The notes under the pieces are model-generated. The model had not been told where the DNA came from. It worked only from the letters and a program-made list of their open reading frames with translations, and searched no databases. 64,000 nucleotides of DNA from Paenibacillus pasadenensis DSM 19293 (GTDB lineage: Bacteria; Bacillota; Bacilli; Paenibacillales; Paenibacillaceae), in NCBI RefSeq assembly GCF_000422485.1, contig NZ_KE383847.1, positions 62,968-126,967 on the forward strand, in the 5' to 3' direction. Below, in pieces: positions 43,512-51,796 of the stretch. A program made the position numbers and the translations under genes. The first letter of the stretch is position 1. Every line of letters begins with the position of its first letter.

Positions 43512-44282
43512 ATGGAACCGTCCCGCAGCGGCAAGGCCGAGGATGGAAAATCGAATGTAAGGGCCGTCGAGAGGGCGCTGGATATCCTGCTCTGCTTTAC
43601 GACGGAGAGCGACCTGCCGATGACCGAGATCGCGGAGCGGGTCGGGCTGCACAAGAGCACCGTGCACCGGATGCTGGCGACGCTGGAGGACAAGGGCTTC
43701 CTCGAGCGCGACCGCAGCTCCGAGCGCTACCGGCTCGGCATGCGCATCTGGGAGCTGTCGGCGCATCGGTCGCGGTCGGGCGACCCGGCGGTCATCTGCC
43801 TGCCGGAGATGGAGAGGCTGCGCGACACGCTCGGGGAGACGGTGAGCCTGTACGTGCGGGACGGCAGCGAGCGGATCCGCATCCAGGCCGTGCAGAGCAA
43901 CCAGGCGATCCGGCGCGTGGCGCCGGTCGGCGTGCGGCTGCCGCTGTACGTCGGAGCCTCGAGCAAGGTGCTCATCGCTTTTGCCGAGCCGGCGCTGGCG
44001 GCGCAGATGATGTCCTTGGAGGCGCTGCCGCAAGGAATCGACCCGCAGTCGTTCCGCGAGCAGCTGGAGGAGATCCGTCGGCTCGGCTACGCGACGAGCA
44101 TGGAGGAGCGCGAGCCGGGAGCGGCGGCGCTGTCGGCTCCGGTGTTCGACCGCAGCGGTCGGCTGGCGGCGGCGCTGTCCGTATCGGGACCGGCCGCGCG
44201 CTTCACGCCGGCCATCATACGCGAGCAGTCGGCGCTCGTCGTCCAGTCGGCGACCCGCATGGGCGCGATGCTGCCGGGCTGA
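43512..44282 (+). CDS. IclR-family transcriptional regulator
   Basis: A 256-aa regulator. The N-terminal winged helix reads RALDILLCFTTESDLPMTEIAERVGLHKSTVHRMLATLEDKGFLER. The C-terminal GAF-like effector domain covers residues 85-250 (GETVSLYVRDG, RVAPVGVRLPLYVGASSKVLIAF). The ATG at 43512 follows AGGTGAG. A Fur-like box overlaps its promoter, so iron may control it. The target genes and effector are unknown; the downstream symporter is a candidate. Confidence 0.9.
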   Translation: MEPSRSGKAEDGKSNVRAVERALDILLCFTTESDLPMTEIAERVGLHKSTVHRMLATLEDKGFLERDRSSERYRLGMRIWELSAHRSRSGDPAVICLPEMERLRDTLGETVSLYVRDGSERIRIQAVQSNQAIRRVAPVGVRLPLYVGASSKVLIAFAEPALAAQMMSLEALPQGIDPQSFREQLEEIRRLGYATSMEEREPGAAALSAPVFDRSGRLAAALSVSGPAARFTPAIIREQSALVVQSATRMGAMLPG

Positions 44283-44337
44283 GCGCCCTCGATTATGGCG
44301 TCTGCACAGGGATGCGGCGCCGATTCGTTTCCTATTA

Positions 44338-44382
44338 CCCGCAGAGGCGGCCTGTGAAGGCGCCGGGCTCTGCGGGTTTTTT
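44338..44382 (+). terminator. Terminator after the iclR-type gene
   Basis: CCCGCAGAG pairs with CTCTGCGGG, followed by TTTTTT. Confidence 0.88.
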
Positions 44383-44468
44383 GGCGCGGGAGCTTGGAGT
44401 GCCTTGGTTCGGCGAGTTGGAGGCGTCGAAGCTTCATGCCAATTATTATTCATGGACTAAAATAAACG

Positions 44469-44511
44469 TTGACATAAGAAGTCAACCTCGCTAGTATACT
44501 ATAGCATAGTA
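44469..44511 (+). promoter_or_regulatory. Symporter promoter with two dyads
   Basis: TTGACA (44469-44474), 17 bp, TAGTAT (44492-44497). TTGAC-N7-GTCAA (44469-44485) covers the -35. TACTAT-AGC-ATAGTA (44497-44511) is a perfect dyad over the start region. Both could be operators of an unidentified repressor. Confidence 0.6.
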
Positions 44512-44541
44512 AATCACTAGGATATGAAGGGGATGGACTCA

Positions 44542-45903
44542 TTGCCTGAAAACAACAACCTCGTGCATGCGTTCCAGACGAACTGGATCAGCCTGCTTGT
44601 CTCCCTCATCGTCATCGGACTGCTCGTCTGGCTGGCGCGGCGCCGCGTCGGTTTCGGCTATCGGGTGCTGCTCGCGCTCGGCATCGGCCTCGTCGTCGGC
44701 GTGACGCTGAACTCCTTGGAGATCGACGCCACGAGCATCAGCACGCTCGGCTCCATTTACGTCAACCTCATCAAAATGCTCGTCATCCCGCTCGTCGCCG
44801 TGCTGGTCGTCTCCAGCATCTCGTCGATCTCGAGCCTCGGGCAGCTGCGCAAGATCGGCACCAAGACGATCCTGCTCTTCATCGGCACGACCGGCGTGGC
44901 AGCGCTGATCGGCCTGCTCGTGGCGCTGGCGTTCAACCCGGGCTCGGGCATCGCCCAGGAGACGCCGGAAGGATTCGAGGCGCGGACGATTCCGACGTTC
45001 TCCGAGGTCATCCTGAACCTCGTGCCGTCCAACCCGATCGGCGACATGGCCGACGCCAAGGTTGTGCCGGTGCTGATCTTCGCGATCTTCATCGCCGTCG
45101 CCATCGTGCAGCTCAGCTCGCGCAAGCCGGAGGCGGCCGAGCCGGTGCGCCAAGTCATCGAATCGCTCAAGCAGGTCATGAACCAGGTGACCAAGTACAT
45201 CATCCGCCTGACGCCATACGGCGTGTATGCGCTGATCGGCTCGATGGCCGCGCGCTACGGCTTCGATACGCTCAAGCCGCTCATCAGCCTCATTCTCGCG
45301 ACGTATGTCGCGCTGCTGCTGCACTTCATCCTGACGTTCGGCTCGCTCGTCACGTTCTGGGCGAAGCTCAATCCGTTCAAGTTCCTGCGCAAGATCTACC
45401 CGACGATCGCCGTCGCCTTCACGACGCGCAGCAGCTACGCGACGCTGCCGGTCAACCTGGAGGTCATCACCAAGCGGCTGCGCGTGTCGCCGCGCATCGC
45501 CAGCTTCGTCGCGCCGCTCGGCGCGACGATGAACATGAACGGCTGCGGCGGCGTCTGGCCGGCGGTCGTGGCGATCTTCGTCGCCGAGGTGTACGGAGTG
45601 CCGCTCGGCATCTCCGACTACATCCTGATCGTTCTCGTCAGCACGATCTCCTCGATCGGCGTCGCCGGCGTGCCGGGACCGGCGTCGATCTCGACGACGG
45701 TCGTCCTGACCGCGCTCGGCCTGCCGCTGGAAGGGCTCGGCCTCGTGCTCGCGATCGACGCCGTCGTCGACATGGGCCGCACGGCGGTCAACGCGACCGG
45801 CACGACCGTGTCGTCGCTGCTCGTCGCCGTGTCGGAGGACGAGTTCGACCGCGAGAGCTACAACCGCGACGAGGAAGAGGAGCTGGAGCTGAGCCACGCG
45901 TAA
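44542..45903 (+). CDS. Dicarboxylate/amino-acid:cation symporter, TcyP-like
   Basis: A 453-aa transporter of the DAACS family with about ten membrane segments. The substrate-binding C-terminal half shows FTTRSSYATLPVNLEVITKRL, GATMNMNGCGG and AGVPGPASISTT. The overall pattern is closest to L-cystine transporters (TcyP) rather than glutamate or C4-dicarboxylate carriers, so cystine is the best guess. A TTG at 44542 has AAGGGG 9 bp upstream and is preferred; an in-frame ATG at 44524 adds six residues. Confidence 0.8.
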   Translation: MPENNNLVHAFQTNWISLLVSLIVIGLLVWLARRRVGFGYRVLLALGIGLVVGVTLNSLEIDATSISTLGSIYVNLIKMLVIPLVAVLVVSSISSISSLGQLRKIGTKTILLFIGTTGVAALIGLLVALAFNPGSGIAQETPEGFEARTIPTFSEVILNLVPSNPIGDMADAKVVPVLIFAIFIAVAIVQLSSRKPEAAEPVRQVIESLKQVMNQVTKYIIRLTPYGVYALIGSMAARYGFDTLKPLISLILATYVALLLHFILTFGSLVTFWAKLNPFKFLRKIYPTIAVAFTTRSSYATLPVNLEVITKRLRVSPRIASFVAPLGATMNMNGCGGVWPAVVAIFVAEVYGVPLGISDYILIVLVSTISSIGVAGVPGPASISTTVVLTALGLPLEGLGLVLAIDAVVDMGRTAVNATGTTVSSLLVAVSEDEFDRESYNRDEEEELELSHA

Positions 45904-45925
45904 AGCAGGGCGCAGCGGAATGAAC

Positions 45926-45963
45926 GGGACGAAGCGGAGCCGGCTCCGCTTCGTCCCTGTTTT
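45926..45963 (+). terminator. Terminator after the symporter gene
   Basis: GGGACGAAGCGGAGCC pairs perfectly with GGCTCCGCTTCGTCCC, followed by TGTTTT. A second hairpin GAAGCCCCCGA/TCGGGGGCTTC lies at 45982-46016. Confidence 0.8.
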
Positions 45964-46060
45964 CAACTCGATGAACGCAGCGAAGCCCCCGAGGGACATG
46001 GCCCTTCGGGGGCTTCCTGCATGAGCGGATCATGCGGCAGGGATCATCGAGTTGCCTGGA

Positions 46061-46651
46061 TTACATCGAGTGCTGGATATGGATGTCGGAAGATTCGATG
46101 AGGTAGTGCCTTCTCCAGAAGGCGGTGGCGGGAAAGGGCATCGCTTCTCTGGAGCCGGGCTCCAGAGCCTTGCGCAAAAGACGGTCCCGATGATCGCTGA
46201 TCCACTCGGCGTCATAATAGAGCACCGACATGACCTCGTCGCTCGGAACGCCGACGAACGATTGGAACCAGCCGCTCCAGCTCTGCCAGTCGGCGGGAGC
46301 CTCGGAGTAGGACATCGTGACGACGGCACGGTGCAGGCTTGAGCCTGCATAAAGATGAAGCGCGACCAGATAGTCGCCGCTGCCGCCTGCAAGCATCGCC
46401 GTGGTGCGGCTGATGAACAGGTCGATGCGGCGGATGCGGCGGTCGGGAGCGAGCGGCTCCTCGACCAGAAGAGCAGCGTGGCGGGCGTCGTGCCCCGCCT
46501 CCTCGATGACCTCGGACGCATCCAGTACGACCGGAAGCGGCAGCGAGGCGGAGCAGGCGATTTCCTGCTCGGCGCAACAGGCGGCGGAGCGGTGGACGGC
46601 TCGCAGCCGTCTCGGCTCCGGACCGCCGGTGAAGCGTTCCTGCAAAGACAT
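46061..46651 (-). CDS. Hypothetical protein under a c-di-AMP riboswitch
   Basis: A 196-aa protein I do not recognise. No signal peptide or clear membrane segment is seen. Residues 1-60 are basic and mixed, the middle has RRIDLFISRTTAMLAGGSGDYLVAL, and the C-terminal part is aromatic-rich (WQSWSGWFQSFVGV, SVLYYDAEWISDHRDRLLRKAL). AAAGGAGAGG stands 8 bp before the ATG, right after the riboswitch. Genes under this RNA class usually concern potassium or osmolyte transport or the cell wall, so a related role is a guess. Confidence 0.65.
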   Translation of the reverse strand: MSLQERFTGGPEPRRLRAVHRSAACCAEQEIACSASLPLPVVLDASEVIEEAGHDARHAALLVEEPLAPDRRIRRIDLFISRTTAMLAGGSGDYLVALHLYAGSSLHRAVVTMSYSEAPADWQSWSGWFQSFVGVPSDEVMSVLYYDAEWISDHRDRLLRKALEPGSREAMPFPATAFWRRHYLIESSDIHIQHSM

Positions 46652-46672
46652 GGTCGAACCTCTCCTTTGGTT

Positions 46673-46856
46673 GCTTACGGGGTTAGCTGACGGATTCGGG
46701 CCAAGAGAGTAGCCCTACCAGGCGCAGTCCGCGGCGGCTTCGGCAGCCGCGCGTCGGGTGCGCGCCGGATTCACCCCGGCAGGCGCGACAAGGCGCCTGC
46801 GGTTGGTTCCCCCGCTTCCACTTTCGTGGAATTCAGCAGAATAGAAATGTGCTGAA
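46673..46856 (-). ncRNA. Cyclic di-AMP riboswitch (ydaO-yuaA class)
   Basis: On the minus strand the conserved elements appear in order: GGGGGAACCA (about 46814-46805), GGGGTGAATCC (near 46780), GGTAGGG (near 46720), then GGCCCGAATCC, GTCAGCTAACCCCGTAAGC (ending 46673). These are the hallmark sequences of the ydaO-yuaA leader. A promoter at 46861-46889 places the transcript start near 46854. The aptamer ends about 5 nt before the ribosome-binding site and no terminator intervenes, which favours control of translation. Confidence 0.88.
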
Positions 46857-46860
46857 CTTT

Positions 46861-46889
46861 ATCATACTTCAGGCCGGCCTGTCTTGTAA
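46861..46889 (-). promoter_or_regulatory. Promoter of the riboswitch transcript
   Basis: On the minus strand TTACAA (46889-46884), 17-bp spacer, TATGAT (46866-46861). Confidence 0.72.
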
Positions 46890-47056
46890 AAGGCTATATT
46901 TAGCGAAAATTCGATGAAATGCTGTCGGGAACTCGTCCATGCGGACCCATCGTCGCTCTAAAGCGCTCTCATGGAAAAGGATCATAATCCGGAGCGCATC
47001 CGTCATAGGATGGAAATTAAGATGGAGAAATAGCGCTTCGGAGAGGATGGGGAAGG

Positions 47057-48175
47057 ATGGCGCGGATCAAGGTGGGAAAAAGGCCTCCGCAAGCCGATGC
47101 CGGCGGGGAGGAGCGACGGAGCGAGCCGCCCGCAGGCTGGCGCGGCGCCGTGCAGCAATATGTGCAGGCCTGCAACCAGGCCGAGGTGGAGCTGCGCGAC
47201 AGCGCGCTCGCCGGAATCATGACGGACGCGGACCATCGGCTGCGCCTGCTGCACCGGCTCCAGCGGCAGCGCGAGCGGGCCGAGGAGCGGGATCTGCTCA
47301 CCTCCCAATGCGAGACGCGGGCCGCGCTGGTCAAGGTCAACGAATCCGGCGCGGAGGTGTCGGTCGTGCTCCAGCTGCATCTGAAGCGGCATGTCCAGCA
47401 CAAAGGCCGCCAGTATACGGAGGAGCGGATCGAGCGCGAGCGGATATGGCTCGCACCGGCCGGCGCGGACGGGAGCTGGCGGCTGACGCGGGTCGAGCCG
47501 CTCGTCGGCGAGCGGCGGCCGCGCTACGGCCATGCCGCGGCGGACAGCGCGCTCGCCGAGCACCGCTCCTACGGCAACGGCGGCGGCAGCGGCATCCAGC
47601 CGCCCGGCGCGCCGCGTCCTTTCCTTAACTATGGCGTCGTTCCGCGCATCAACACCCGCTCCCGCGCCTCCCGCTACCGGCGCGAGCTGGTCGCAGCCTA
47701 CGCGGACCAGTGGTGGAACGAGCCGAATCCCGCTTACGAGGAATTCGAGGTCAACTGCACCAATTATGTGTCGCAGTGCGTCTTTGCAGGGGAAGCGCCG
47801 ATGAACTATACTGGGAAAAGGGAATCCGGCTGGTGGTACAAGGGACGGACGGGCGGCCAGGAGCAGTGGAGCTACAGCTGGGCCGTGTCCAACGCGTTCC
47901 AGCTCTACTTGAGCTTTCCGCGCTCGTCAGGCATGCGGGCGACGCCGGTGGAGAGCGCGGCGGAGCTGGAGCTCGGCGACGTGATCACCTACGACTGGAA
48001 CGGCGACGGCCGCTTCCAGCACACGACGGTCGTGACGGCGTTCGACGGGGACGGCATGCCGCTCGTCAACGCCAATACGGTGCCGAGCCGCCACCGCTAC
48101 TGGGATTACAAGGATTCGTACGCGTGGACGGAGCAGACCCGCTACCGGTTCTATCATTTGAGCGACAGCATGTAG
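47057..48175 (+). CDS. Protein with a putative amidase domain (amidase_6)
   Basis: A 372-aa protein. The C-terminal 170 residues match the putative amidase domain seen in Bacillota: RELVAAYADQWWNEPNPAYEEF, VNCTNYVSQCVFAGEAPMNY, WSYSWAVSNAFQLYL, GDVITYDWNGDGRFQHTTVV. The likely nucleophile is the Cys of NCTNYVSQC and the catalytic His is in RFQHTTVV. The first 150 residues are a charged helical region with a NTF2-like feel. No signal peptide is seen, which is odd for a wall-active enzyme. It is divergent from the riboswitch gene; 46890-47056 shows no clear promoter for it. Confidence 0.82.
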   Translation: MARIKVGKRPPQADAGGEERRSEPPAGWRGAVQQYVQACNQAEVELRDSALAGIMTDADHRLRLLHRLQRQRERAEERDLLTSQCETRAALVKVNESGAEVSVVLQLHLKRHVQHKGRQYTEERIERERIWLAPAGADGSWRLTRVEPLVGERRPRYGHAAADSALAEHRSYGNGGGSGIQPPGAPRPFLNYGVVPRINTRSRASRYRRELVAAYADQWWNEPNPAYEEFEVNCTNYVSQCVFAGEAPMNYTGKRESGWWYKGRTGGQEQWSYSWAVSNAFQLYLSFPRSSGMRATPVESAAELELGDVITYDWNGDGRFQHTTVVTAFDGDGMPLVNANTVPSRHRYWDYKDSYAWTEQTRYRFYHLSDSM

Positions 48176-48182
48176 CACGGCC

Positions 48183-48231
48183 AGGATGCCGGCAGCCGGT
48201 CCGCATGGGCGGACCCGGCTGTTGGCATCCT
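48183..48231 (+). terminator. Hairpin after the amidase-domain gene
   Basis: AGGATGCC...GGCATCCT outer stem with inner CAGCCGGTCCGC/GCGGACCCGGCTG. There is no good T-run, so termination is probable but unproven. Confidence 0.55.
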
Positions 48232-48262
48232 AATTTCTAGAGGGTACCGGAGGGCTAACATC

Positions 48263-49393
48263 ATGGGAGAGAAGATTCGCGTCGGACTGGTCTACGGAGG
48301 CAAGTCGGGAGAGCATGAGGTGTCGCTGCAGACGGCGCTGGCGGTCATGGGGGCGTTCGATTTCGGCAAATACGAGATTCAGCCCTTCTACATCACCAAA
48401 ACGGGCGAATGGCGCTCGGCAGGCGTGCTGCTCGCGGCTCCGGACAGCGTGGAGCAGCTGAAGCTGGAAGGCGGCGACAGCAGCCTGGCGCTCGCGCCGG
48501 TATTCCGCGGCCTGGCCCCTGCGCCGGCCGGCGAGTCGGCGCTGCAGGCGGCGGCCGCCGCCGCGGCCGCGCCGGAGAAGGCGGTCGACGTCATCTTCCC
48601 GCTGCTGCACGGCACCTTCGGCGAGGACGGCACGATCCAGGGGCTGCTCGAGATGGCAAACATCCCGTACGTCGGCGCGGGCGTGCTCGCCTCGGCGGTC
48701 GGCATGGACAAAATCACGATGAAAAAAGTGTTCGCCCATGAAGGGCTGCCGCAGTGCATCTACCGCAGCTTCAACCGCACGCAGTGGGAGAAGGACCATA
48801 CGTTCTTCGTCATGGAGATCGAGGTCGCGCTCGGCTATCCGTGCTTCGTCAAGCCGGCGAACCTCGGCAGCAGCGTCGGCATCTCCAAGGCGAAAAACCG
48901 CGAGGAGCTGATCGCCGCCGTCGAGCTGGCGCTGCGCTACGACCGCAAGGTCGTCGTCGAGGAGTTCGTCGACGCGCGCGAGATCGAGGTCAGCGTGCTC
49001 GGCAACGACGAGCCGCGGGCATCCGTGCCCGGCGAGGTCATCAGCGGCGCGGACTTCTACGACTACAACGCCAAGTACGTCGACGGCACGAGCATCATGC
49101 AGATTCCGGCCGACCTGCCGGCCGAGACGGCCGAGGCGGTGCGCGAGATGGCGATCCGCGCCTATCTGGCGATCGACGGCTCGGGCCTGTCGCGCGTCGA
49201 CTTCTTCCTCCGGAGGAGCGACGGCCAGCTGCTCATCAACGAGGTCAACACGATGCCGGGCTTCACGCCGTACAGCATGTACCCGCTCATGTGGAAGGAA
49301 TCCGGCATGCCGTACCGCGAGCTGCTCGACACGCTGATCGAGCTGGCGCTGGCGCGCCACGCCGACAAGCAGAAGATCCACTACGGCGGCTGA
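48263..49393 (+). CDS. ddl: D-alanine--D-alanine ligase
   Basis: A 376-aa ATP-grasp enzyme of peptidoglycan synthesis. Motifs are VGLVYGGKSGEHEVSLQTA, FPLLHGTFGEDGTIQGLLE, CFVKPANLGSSVGISKA and LINEVNTMPGFTPYSMYP. The omega-loop DYNAKYVDGTS has Tyr in the position expected for D-Ala-D-Ala rather than D-Ala-D-lactate ligases, so vancomycin-type resistance is not indicated. An Ala-rich insertion lies near residues 85-108. Confidence 0.95.
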   Translation: MGEKIRVGLVYGGKSGEHEVSLQTALAVMGAFDFGKYEIQPFYITKTGEWRSAGVLLAAPDSVEQLKLEGGDSSLALAPVFRGLAPAPAGESALQAAAAAAAAPEKAVDVIFPLLHGTFGEDGTIQGLLEMANIPYVGAGVLASAVGMDKITMKKVFAHEGLPQCIYRSFNRTQWEKDHTFFVMEIEVALGYPCFVKPANLGSSVGISKAKNREELIAAVELALRYDRKVVVEEFVDAREIEVSVLGNDEPRASVPGEVISGADFYDYNAKYVDGTSIMQIPADLPAETAEAVREMAIRAYLAIDGSGLSRVDFFLRRSDGQLLINEVNTMPGFTPYSMYPLMWKESGMPYRELLDTLIELALARHADKQKIHYGG

Positions 49394-49401
49394 GCCGCCT
49401 G

Positions 49402-49449
49402 AAGCGTGCTTTCCCCAGGCAGAGCCCTGCTCTGGGGAGGCGCTTTTTT
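49402..49449 (+). terminator. Terminator after ddl
   Basis: Imperfect stem built on AAGCG/CGCTT and TCCCCAG/CTGGGGA, followed by TTTTTT. Confidence 0.78.
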
Positions 49450-49471
49450 ACATAAAGAGGAGGGACAAGCG

Positions 49472-49789
49472 ATGGGCTTCGCCACCGAGTTCAATTCCGT
49501 CTGCAAATTCAAGTCCGAGCAGGAGCTGTACGAGCTGCTGGAATACGGCAAGGGCAAGATGGTCAAGAGCGGCTTCCGCGTCTTTCCGACCGGCCAGAAG
49601 GTGATCGCGTACACGCCGGACAACCGCGCGATCGCGATCGTGCGCATCCTCGCCTCCATCGCGGAGATCAACTTCCAGGGCCAGGAGGTCACCCAGGTCG
49701 AGATGGAGCTGGTGCGCAAGCTGACCGAGGAAGAGTCGCGCGTCCAGACGGACCTCGCGCATGAGATGTTCTTCGGAGAGCGGGGATGA
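49472..49789 (+). CDS. Conserved small protein of unknown function
   Basis: A 105-aa soluble protein beginning MGFATEFNSVCKFKSEQEL. It is mixed alpha/beta with a run of beta strands (SGFRVFPTGQKVIAYTP, AIAIVRILASIAEINF) and a charged helical end. I do not recognise a named domain. GAGGAGGGAC stands 7 bp before the ATG. It overlaps uvsE by 4 bp, so the two are translated together. Confidence 0.75.
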   Translation: MGFATEFNSVCKFKSEQELYELLEYGKGKMVKSGFRVFPTGQKVIAYTPDNRAIAIVRILASIAEINFQGQEVTQVEMELVRKLTEEESRVQTDLAHEMFFGERG

Positions 49790-50802
49790 TCGTCCGCTTC
49801 GGCTTTGTCGCGATGAGCCTGCTGCTGGAGAACGCCTCCCCGTCGCGCACGATGACCTACACGAACTTCGCCAAGCTGGGCGACCGGGAGGCCGGCCTCG
49901 CCAGGCTGGAGCGCATCGCCGAAGACAACCTGCGCAGCACGCTGCGCATCCTGAACAACAACCGCTATTCGGACATCCACCTGTACCGGTTCTCCTCCAA
50001 GCTCATCCCGCTCGCCACGCATGAAGCGCTGAGCGACTGGGACCCGTATCCGGCGCTTGCTCCGGCGTTCGCCGACATCGGCGCGTTCGTGCGGAAGCAC
50101 GGCATGCGCGTCAGCTTCCATCCCGACCACTTCTGCGTGTTCAGCACGCCGCGGCCGGAGGTGCTGCGCAGCTCGATCCGCGACATGGAGCATCATGTCC
50201 GCATGCTGGAGGCGATGGGGCTGGACGAGCGGGCCAAATGCAACATCCACGTCGGCGGCGCCTACGGCGACAAGGCCGTGTCGGGAGAGCGCTTCGTCCG
50301 CCAGTTCGGCGAGCTCGGGTCCGCCCTGCGCGGGCGCGTCACGCTCGAGAATGACGACAAGACGTTCACCGCGCGCGAGACGCTGGACATCGCCGAGCAG
50401 ACGGGCAATCCGGTCGTGCTGGACATCCATCACCACTGGGTGAACGACGGCGGCGAGACGCCGGAGTCGCTGCATGGCGAGCTGTGGCCGCGCATCGCCG
50501 CGACGTGGCGCCGGGAGCAGGAGCGGCTCGGCCTGGGCGGCGGGCCGGAGGGGCTGCCGCCCAAGATCCACGCCTCCAGCCCGAAAAGCCTCCGCGATCC
50601 GCGCGGCCATGCCGACGGCGTGGAGCCGGGGCCGCTGCTCGCCTTCCTGCGGAGCGTAAACGGCTCGGTGCCGCATATCGACTGCATGCTCGAGGCCAAG
50701 GCCAAGGACCAGGCGCTCGCCTGGCTGATGGAGGAGATGCGCAAGCTGGAGGCGGCCGGACAAGGCGTCCGCGTCGTGGACGGCTCGACGATCGAGCTGT
50801 AG
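49786..50802 (+). CDS. uvsE: UV DNA damage endonuclease
   Basis: A 338-aa TIM-barrel endonuclease that nicks 5' of UV photoproducts and some other lesions. Family blocks are VRFGFVAMSLLLENASPSRTMTYTNF, NNNRYSDIHLYRFSSKLIPLATHE, SFHPDHFCVF, IHVGGAYGDK, LENDDKTFTARE and LDIHHHWVNDGGE. The metal-binding His, Glu and Asp residues in those motifs are all present. Confidence 0.93.
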   Translation: MIVRFGFVAMSLLLENASPSRTMTYTNFAKLGDREAGLARLERIAEDNLRSTLRILNNNRYSDIHLYRFSSKLIPLATHEALSDWDPYPALAPAFADIGAFVRKHGMRVSFHPDHFCVFSTPRPEVLRSSIRDMEHHVRMLEAMGLDERAKCNIHVGGAYGDKAVSGERFVRQFGELGSALRGRVTLENDDKTFTARETLDIAEQTGNPVVLDIHHHWVNDGGETPESLHGELWPRIAATWRREQERLGLGGGPEGLPPKIHASSPKSLRDPRGHADGVEPGPLLAFLRSVNGSVPHIDCMLEAKAKDQALAWLMEEMRKLEAAGQGVRVVDGSTIEL

Positions 50803-50838
50803 CGTTTTTTAGAGGATAGAAATGGGGAATCGCAACGC

Positions 50839-51660
50839 ATGCTTGAATGGATCCTGATCTTGCTTACAGGCGTCGTCGCCTCGATCTTCGGCAGCATCGT
50901 CGGTCTCGGCGGCGGCATCATCATCGTGCCGGTGCTGCTGCTGCTCGGCCCGCAGCTGACCGGCGCGCCGATCCCGGAGGCGACCGCCGTCGGCACGTCG
51001 CTGGCGGTGCTCATCGTGACGGCGCTTGCCTCCTCGCGCACCTATGCCAAGCAGCGCAAGGTGGACTTCCGCAGCGCCTGGTTGCTGTTCATCACGAGCG
51101 GCCCGGGCGCGATGGCCGGCTCGGCGCTGACGTCGCAGTTCCACGGCCCGGCGTTCCAGCTCAGCTTCGGCATCTTCATGCTGCTGATGGCGCTGCTGCT
51201 CATCCTGCGCGACCGCATCAAGCCGTCCGCGCGCCAGTGGCCGGTGACGGTGCGCATGACCGACGGCGCGGGCATCGAGCATGTCTACGGCTACAGCCTG
51301 CCGCTGCTGCTCGGCATCGGACTGCTCGTCGGCATCGTCTCCGGCCTGTTCGGCATCGGCGGCGGCTCGCTGTTCGTGCCGGTCATGGTGCTGCTGTTCG
51401 CCTTTCCGCCGCATGTGGCGACGGCGACGTCGATGTTCGTCATCTTCCTGTCGTCGATCAGCGGCAGCGTCGTGCACGGCGCGATGGGCGAGATCGACTG
51501 GCTGCTCGTGGCGGCGCTCGCGCCGGGCGCCTGGCTCGGCGGCAAGGCCGGCGCCTGGATCGCCAGCCGCATGAGCGGCAAGGCGATCCTGTGGCTGCTG
51601 CGGGCGACGCTGCTCGTGCTGGCCGCGCGGCTCATCTGGCAGGGAGCTTCCCAGCTGTAG
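50839..51660 (+). CDS. TauE/SafE-family sulfite exporter-like permease
   Basis: A 273-aa membrane protein with about eight hydrophobic segments in two related halves, each starting with a glycine motif (GSIVGLGGGIIIVPVLLLLG and SGLFGIGGGSLFVPVMVLLF), the hallmark of the TauE/SafE family. Members move sulfite, organosulfur compounds or related anions. Substrate unknown. Confidence 0.88.
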   Translation: MLEWILILLTGVVASIFGSIVGLGGGIIIVPVLLLLGPQLTGAPIPEATAVGTSLAVLIVTALASSRTYAKQRKVDFRSAWLLFITSGPGAMAGSALTSQFHGPAFQLSFGIFMLLMALLLILRDRIKPSARQWPVTVRMTDGAGIEHVYGYSLPLLLGIGLLVGIVSGLFGIGGGSLFVPVMVLLFAFPPHVATATSMFVIFLSSISGSVVHGAMGEIDWLLVAALAPGAWLGGKAGAWIASRMSGKAILWLLRATLLVLAARLIWQGASQL

Positions 51661-51700
51661 CGGAGAGCTTCGCGGGAAGTCGGGAAGTCGCTTGAATCCG

Positions 51701-51745
51701 AATACGGATGCCGTTCGTATACCGAGGAGGCATCCGTATTTTGCA
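51701..51745 (+). terminator. Terminator after the TauE-like gene
   Basis: AATACGGATGCC (51701-51712) pairs with GGCATCCGTATT (51729-51740), followed by TTTG. Confidence 0.78.
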
Positions 51746-51796
51746 TTCGGACATTGGAAAGGCTTACATTTAGAGAAAAGGAAACGGGGGAGAAGC

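Noticed and set aside
44542..45903. Assigning the symporter as a second DctA or a glutamate carrier
   Set aside because: The NMNGCGG motif and overall pattern differ from DctA in this window (NLDGTSIY) and fit the cystine-type branch better.
48263..49393. Vancomycin-resistance type D-Ala-D-lactate ligase
   Set aside because: The omega loop and overall sequence fit ordinary Ddl, and no vanH or vanX is adjacent.
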